This document shows positions 58,681 through 64,000 of a stretch of 64,000 bases of DNA, piece after piece. Source of the DNA: Xestospongia muta (lineage: Eukaryota > Porifera > Demospongiae > Haplosclerida > Petrosiidae). The position numbers and the translations under genes were made by a program. The stretch spans positions 22,636,245 through 22,700,244 of the forward strand of contig OY848917.1 in NCBI GenBank assembly GCA_963693285.1. The letters are read 5' to 3'. The number at the start of each line of letters is the position of its first letter. The first letter of the stretch is position 1. The notes beneath the pieces are model-generated. The model was not told the origin of the DNA and ran no database searches. It saw only the letters and a program-made list of their open reading frames with translations.

Positions 58681-58966
58681 CTGTACCAGTACATATATCT
58701 ATTCTCTAGCTTGAGTTATCGTAATATGCCAGAGCATATTATGTAACTGTACCTGTACATATATCTATTCTCTAGCTTGAGTTATCGTAATATGCCAGAG
58801 CATATTATGTAACTGTACCTGTACAATATATCTATACTCTAGCTTGAGTTATTGTAATATGCCAGAGCATATTATGTAACTGTACCTGTACATATATCTA
58901 TACTCTAGCTTGAGTTATTGTAATATGCCAGAGCATATTATGTAACTGTACCTGTACATATATCTG
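58681..58966. repeat. 66-bp tandem repeat, a little over four copies
   Basis: Unit includes CTGTACCTGTACATATATCT, CTCTAGCTTGAGTTATCGTA and ATGCCAGAGCATATTATGTAA. A further isolated copy lies at about 59055-59110 after a spacer that itself duplicates 58606-58680. Confidence 0.95.
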
Positions 58967-59110
58967 TACATAATCATGTTAATAATACTGTGATTAATAG
59001 TTGCTTTTAACAAAAGCTGAAGTAGCAATAAGCTCATTGAATAAAGCATATTATATACCTGTACCTGTACACATATCTATACTCTAGCTTGAGTTATCGT
59101 AATATGCCAG

Positions 59111-60628
59111 ATATTATCCAACATTTATTTCTTACAACTAAGATATAAGGCGTGCACTATTTGTCTTAAGACTAGCAATTGATTGTAGCCATAAATGGTA
59201 GTAAGGTCATCCTTAAACATATACTAGTATTTAGTATATGTTAGTTTAAACTGTGATATCTGAATGTTGACATAGTTAGTAATCTCTTGTGGTTTTTGAA
59301 AAGAAAGACAAACTAAACAAGTGACTTTTCTTGTTAGAGAACTTTCAATAAAATCAACCACTGGGAAAGAAAAATAACGCTTACACACTAGTGGACTAAG
59401 CTAGTTCATATGAAGAGATAAAGAAGAGCTAAAAAACCGAACAAAGAAAGTTTATAGAGGCTAGTGACCAGAGAAGCATACTCCTAGATTGAAAGGCATC
59501 ACTGCTTGTTCACAATATAATAATTAATTGGCTACTTTGTCCATCAATGAACTACACACACAAAGTCAAGCATGTAGTTCTGAAATAATAACTAAATATT
59601 ATTATTAATTAAGAGAGATTACTACCACCAATAATACTAGTAATAATAGTAGTAGCTATGTATTACTCAACCTGGGCTATGTAGTGTTTACATTAGGCCT
59701 TTTCCAATAGCAAGAAGTCTCTGTTGCTCTGGGGCATACTTCACAGTATATTTGGACAACTTACAATAACATTTTAGATATTTTGCTGATATTAAAGTTA
59801 CCAAATATAATCAAAGTACACTTGTTCTTTTTCTGCCTGGAACAAAATTTGTCAACCAGTCCTAATGTTAGGATCTTGTGTTATGTTATGTACATGTTTG
59901 TACATTATTATTGTATTCAATTAGAGTATGTGACTATAAAAACTTCAAATAATAAATGAATTTAATTCTTCATTCCATGAGTGCTATGGCTTCGATTAAA
60001 GTTTTAAGGATTCTACAAGCTAAACATCATGGTTTAGCTGACAATACATGTCATAGCTTTTGTCAACTGTCCAGCAATCAAAATTAGATAAAAATCAGTA
60101 GTTTATGTTAACAAAATCAATACCATAATAAAAATTAGAATTATTTTAATGATTAATGGCACACATCACAACTAAAAATTTACAATAGCTTTTTACTGTT
60201 TGGGTTAACATACAACTCTAAGATGTCCTGAACGGATGTTTAAAGGAGATAAACATTGTTCAAGCTATATTTTGTAGATATGAATGCCTGCTTAAAAAGC
60301 CACCTTCAAAACCACTTTCAAAAAAATATTGAAGTGAATTTATTAATTAAAAATAACTTAAAATAGCTCTCCACACACTAGCTATATTTAGAAGTGTTGC
60401 TATGTCCTCTTATGCGCAATATAAAAGGGGGCTGGGTTGCCCACAAAATGGCACACAAAAAAATGAAAACTGTGTTCCTTTTCCTTTTTGTGTTTCTTTT
60501 TTCTTTTCCTGTTTACATCATAATATGCACTTCTTGTAGCTGTTGCAACAGCTGCTTAATTAATATTATGCGTATGTTCAGTGTAGATATTCTTGTTTTT
60601 TTGGATACGTGTAAGTTTCTGTAGTGAA
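59111..60628. other. intergenic, nothing recognised
   Basis: AT-rich; a hydrophobic open frame at 60394-60624 is low complexity and unsupported. Confidence 0.55.
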
Positions 60629-60823
60629 ATGGCGAAAAGTAGAAAACATGTAAGACTTTCTCTTGTGATCAACTTTGACAGTCTAGAGGGGAAGAAGGTG
60701 TTCAAGAGAAGGTTGGACCATGTTAGAAAACTTTTAACTCCTGCTGGGCAATCCGATTTAGACAACTATGGTCTTGTGTCAGCCATCTTTGATTCTGCCA
60801 TGTATAATTCAGTACAGCAATAA
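60629..60823 (+). CDS. 64-aa hypothetical protein
   Basis: ATG at 60629 in a good context (GTGAAATGG), preceded by an acceptor-like TTCTGTAG. The protein is basic at the start (MAKSRKHVRLSLVINFDSLE) and reads like a helical domain fragment (KVFKRRLDHVRKLLTPAGQS, DNYGLVSAIFD). The stop overlaps an AATAAA (CAATAAAAG), a possible poly(A) signal. Composition is coding-like, unlike the flanks. I do not recognise it; it may be an exon of a longer gene or a mobile-element fragment. Confidence 0.4.
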   Translation: MAKSRKHVRLSLVINFDSLEGKKVFKRRLDHVRKLLTPAGQSDLDNYGLVSAIFDSAMYNSVQQ

Positions 60824-61080
60824 AAGTTGTTATCTATTATTATCAACTGTGTAATTGAGATAACACGTGTTTGTACCTAGAGCTAACTATTATAGATGTT
60901 TTGCGTGGGTTGTTCAGGTTGGTATGGCTACTATCTAGAACAATTTCTAGGTTTGAATATTGCCACCACCTCACTCTTTGGTAGGTGTCACTTTCTTCCA
61001 GGCAGCCCACCCCTATATCCTATATGCTCATTTAAAGAAACATAGTCAGAAGAGCACAAAGAAGTAGGTATAATGAAACT

Positions 61081-61122
61081 GTTATAAGCTCCACCCTAGT
61101 GATAGTTGTTTACCTGACCTCT
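61081..61122 (-). promoter_or_regulatory. promoter-like module, inverted copy
   Basis: On the minus strand: AGGTCAGGTAAACAACTATC, then ACTAGGGTGGAGCTTATAAC. Same elements as the plus-strand modules, but no micropeptide exon is seen next to it. Confidence 0.5.
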
Positions 61123-61374
61123 TGCCTTATCAAAAGTCAGTGCAATTCCCACATCCTTGTTAAAAACATGAGTATATTTAACATCTACTCAACTATCATA
61201 ACATTATGATAAGTTACTCACATTTCTAATTTGACCTTTTAATTAATCTGACTAAAGATTCTTCATAGCTATGTCATCATGTAATCTGACTAAAGATTCT
61301 TCATAGCTATATCATCATGTAGAGATACCTGACATCATATGGAAGTTATGCTAAGGCATAACTTCCTGACCTTT

Positions 61375-61423
61375 GAGGTCAGGTAAACAAGTATTATTAT
61401 GGTAAAGCTCATAGCAATATAAG
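61375..61423 (+). promoter_or_regulatory. promoter-like module, orphan copy
   Basis: GAGGTCAGGTAAACAAGTAT ... AAAGCTCATAGCAATATAAG. No exon 1 (ATG GAN CTA/TTA TCA G) follows. Confidence 0.45.
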
Positions 61424-62052
61424 TAAGCATATATGTGAGCCACTATCCAGTGATCTATTTAGTATAATAACAAAACCTTCAGTTATGTTACTATCACAGT
61501 GTTAATTTGTCATTTCAAGAGGAAAGGAATGTTACTATTAAAAGGTGGCCACTAGCGTAGCCCTTGCCTTTGCCTGTATGCCCCGCCCCTAACACGTTAA
61601 CATTAACCAACAAATGATCAAGGTGAGGAGAATGTTCCATATCTCATAATAGAAACCTGTCCTGGTATGACAGTTGATTAGGACAAACAGTTCTATTTAA
61701 TTGTACTACAAACTTTGATTACAATCAATTATTATCATCAGATGAAATAGATAGTTTGTAATACAATAGAGTTTATTATTGAGATTATGGAAATTTTCAA
61801 GCTAACTCAGTCAAGGTATTTGGGTTTACTATAATAAACAGGCCTCTATTATAGTTCAGGTCCTTTTTTGAAATCATATCAATCATAATCAGTGCTAATT
61901 CAGCTTTGAAAATATCCAGCAATTAATACTTAATGTCAACAAATACAGACCATGTCAGTATCCAAAGAGTGATAGTAGTTCAATTGTTTCATTTGACTAT
62001 ATATAGACACATGTGTACTTTATGGCATGTTTGAGTTTGGATAGGGTAGTTT

Positions 62053-62108
62053 GAGGTCGGGTAAACAACTATTGCTAGGGTGGAGCTCATAGTAGTATAT
62101 GTAAGCAT
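62053..62108 (+). promoter_or_regulatory. promoter-like module, orphan copy
   Basis: GAGGTCGGGTAAACAACTAT, then AGGGTGGAGCTCATAGTAGT. The TATA-like part is altered (TATATGTAAG) and no micropeptide exon follows. Confidence 0.45.
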
Positions 62109-62790
62109 ATATGTGAGCCACTATCCAGTGATCTATTTAGTATAATAACAAAACCTTCAGTTATGTTACTATTGCAGTGTTAATTTGTCATTTCAAGAGG
62201 AAAGGAATGTTATTTATTAAAAGGTGGCCACTAGCGTAGCCCTTGCCTTTGCCTGTATGCCCCGCCCCTAACATGTTAACATCAAGAGAATGTTCCATAT
62301 ATCATAATAAAAACCTTTCATATGTCCTGGAATGACAGTTGCTTAGGACAAACAGTTCTATTTAATTGTACTACAAACTTTGAATATGATCAATTATTAC
62401 ATATTATCATCAGATGAAATAGACAGTTTGTAATATAATAGAGTTTATTATTGACATGTGTACATTATACATGCTCAAGATAATTCACACAATGTTCTTT
62501 TACTAAAGGTTAATATCTGGTTGTATGGAGATTTTCAAGCTGATGCAGTCAAGGTATTTAGGTTTACTATAATAAACAGGCCTCTTTTATAGGTCAGGTC
62601 CTTTTTTGAAATCATATCAATCATAATCAGTGCTAATTCAGCTTTGAAAATATCCAGCAATTAATACTTAATGTCAACAAATACAGACCATGTCAGTATC
62701 CAAAGAGTGATAGTAGTTCAATTGTTTCATTTGACTATATATAGACACATGTGTACTTTATGGCATGTTTGAGTTTGGATAGGGTAGTTT

Positions 62791-62842
62791 GAGGTCAGGT
62801 AAACAACTATTGCTAGGTGGAGCTCATAGTAGAGTATATAAG
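62791..62842 (+). promoter_or_regulatory. promoter-like module of micropeptide copy 4
   Basis: GAGGTCAGGTAAACAACTAT, AGGTGGAGCTCATAGTAGAG and TATATAAG (62835-62842). Position relative to exon 1 is the same as in copies 1 and 3. Confidence 0.6.
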
Positions 62843-62878
62843 TGAGGTACTATTCAGTGATATGTTAGAACTGAAGCC

Positions 62879-64000
62879 ATCGACTTATCAGGTTAGTGAA
62901 ATTTTATATACAAGACTAAATCAGTTTAATTTATTTGTATGTTATTGTTATGTACCAATGTATTAAATGTTAGTCATTTAACTAAATGTTAAGTTGTTTC
63001 TCAGTGTTGACACACACAATTGCAAACACTGTTTGTTAAATGTTATATCTCATTCTAAAGTTGACTTATTTAAGTATACTGGGTGATAGATATCATTGTA
63101 TTATCTGCAATGTAGTTTGGTATATTGTAAAATATAGTTCAGGGATTTGCTATAGAGCCTTATCAATACTGTCATTTACATGACTATGGATATTATAAAG
63201 AGAGAGACAAATACAATACTACCTTCAGAAGTTGGCCCTGATTTGTCAAAGAAGTCTAGATGCTCTGTATCTAGACTATCTTCCAAATGATGAGAGTTCA
63301 ATAGATAAGCTTATTATAATATAACTGTACACACAGGATGTTGTGTGTTAATGAAAATTTATCTTGTATGTTATTATGACTACTGGACATGTGATGTAGC
63401 TCATGTGTAATTGTAGCTATGTATTATGTGCCTTGTAGCTACTAGATGCTGTGTATCTGGGCTAAATAAGAGTTGACATGTAAATGTATCTACTATAGTC
63501 TGTTCACATTAGCTTTGACTTTTGTCTTTTTATTATAACTGTCTTTCTTGATAATTATCCTAATAGCTCTTTCCATTAATCTCTATTCAATAGATTTGCC
63601 ATTCTATAGAAGCTATATTAACATTAAACATAACATTGTCATAAAACTACATATAAATTGATTTATTAAAACAATCTGAACCCATTAAAGTGACATACTT
63701 GGTGAATAGACTTTAGATGTCATGTAATCTACTAATGTTCTTAATACATATCATCCCTTGACTACTTATTATATTGAGCAAGTAATAATTTAGCAATTTT
63801 TATAAACAATACAATATTGTAATGCAACTTTTTTCTATAGGGTGCTTCTTTATCATGATGCCACATCTTCTCATCTCAATACTCCTTGTCATAATACTAA
63901 TTATAATATTAGTATTAATACATTTATTATATCAACAAGATAATGAAGACTGTCCAATACAATCACAAGATGATGGAATAATGAACACAGTACTCGTAGT
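62879..64000 (+). CDS. membrane micropeptide, copy 4, start codon changed, cut by window end
   Basis: Exon 1 equivalent 62879-62891 reads ATC GAC TTA TCA G: the ATG of copies 1 and 3 has become ATC. The donor is GTTAGT. Exon 2 begins at 63841 after CTATAG and has a new first part (GCFFIMMPH) before the conserved helix (LLISILLVIILIIILVLIHL) and tail, with ENTELV changed to NTVLV at the last visible codons. Translation could still start at the internal Met-Met (63855). The stop lies outside the window. It may be a diverged functional copy or a decaying one. Confidence 0.5.
62892..63840. other. intron of micropeptide copy 4
   Basis: 949 nt, longer than the introns of copies 1 (514) and 3 (505). 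It retains related blocks such as GAAGTCTAGATGCT ... CTTCCA ... GTTCAATAGATA. Confidence 0.6.

Larger units (their letters stand above)
60824..62790. repeat. locally duplicated promoter-bearing region
   Basis: Segment 61375-62052 is repeated at 62053-62790: TGAGGTC, GTAAACAA, GAGCTCATAG, then GAGCCACTATCCAGTGATCT and CTAGCGTAGCCCTTGCCTTT, through TGACTATATATAGACACATG. It also has a 39-bp direct duplication at 61243-61321 (ATCTGACTAAAGATTCTTCA) and a hairpin at 61341-61365. No exon seen in either copy. Confidence 0.85.

Noticed and set aside
56612..58966. Regularly spaced repeats considered as a CRISPR array
   Set aside because: Units are head-to-tail and degenerate without unique spacers, and the genome is eukaryotic; these are minisatellites.
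1..64000. tRNA, rRNA and known small RNA genes
   Set aside because: No cloverleaf A/B-box pair or rRNA core motif was recognised by eye; a tRNAscan-SE/Infernal run would be decisive.

Overview
The window is eukaryotic and animal-like. It is AT-rich, its genes are split by many very short GT-AG introns (about 45-70 nt) mixed with occasional long ones, and it carries metazoan domain families: nidogen NIDO, AMOP, VWD, calcium-binding EGF, death-fold plus LRR, PHAX, PAS and UDP-glucuronosyltransferase. The compact layout and the mix of families (beta-helix multi-pass membrane proteins, death-fold genes, NIDO/EGF surface proteins) suggest a demosponge such as Amphimedon. That assignment is an inference; no ribosomal or mitochondrial marker is present.

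Left part (0.7-18 kb, + strand): a subtilisin-type (S8) protease coding block is followed by a large adhesion receptor block: Ser-Gly linkers, three NIDO domains, AMOP, VWD with a GDPH motif, seven EGF modules, a transmembrane helix and a short tail. The protease block ends at a strong phase-1 donor, the adhesion block starts with a phase-1 acceptor and has no visible start exon. All 31 exons add up to one open frame of 6498 nt (2165 aa). A single secreted-protease/adhesion fusion is therefore the best reading and the main finding. Two hAT-like MITEs with perfect 8-bp target duplications sit in its introns.

Middle part (18-40.5 kb): a 1260-aa intronless beta-helix/multi-TM protein (-), a decayed C2H2 zinc-finger gene, an intronless UDP-glycosyltransferase (-), a 2.7-kb element with roughly 730-bp inverted arms, an 11-exon death-fold/coiled-coil/LRR gene with a probable 1-nt frameshift (+), and a clear PHAX snRNA-export adaptor orthologue (+).

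Right part (40.5-64 kb): three paralogous small type II membrane proteins (-), two of them on a recent 1.84-kb tandem duplication. A third, larger hAT-like element contains a 40-bp minisatellite. Then come a classical short-chain dehydrogenase (-), a PAS-B fragment of a bHLH-PAS-type factor (-), and a tandem array of about 59-residue single-pass membrane micropeptide genes (+). The micropeptide genes share a repeated promoter-like module that occurs six times between 53.6 and 62.8 kb. This last block is rich in minisatellites and segmental duplications and looks like a young, actively rearranging gene family.

All splice sites were placed by eye from GT/AG signals, phase agreement and protein similarity; no search could be run.
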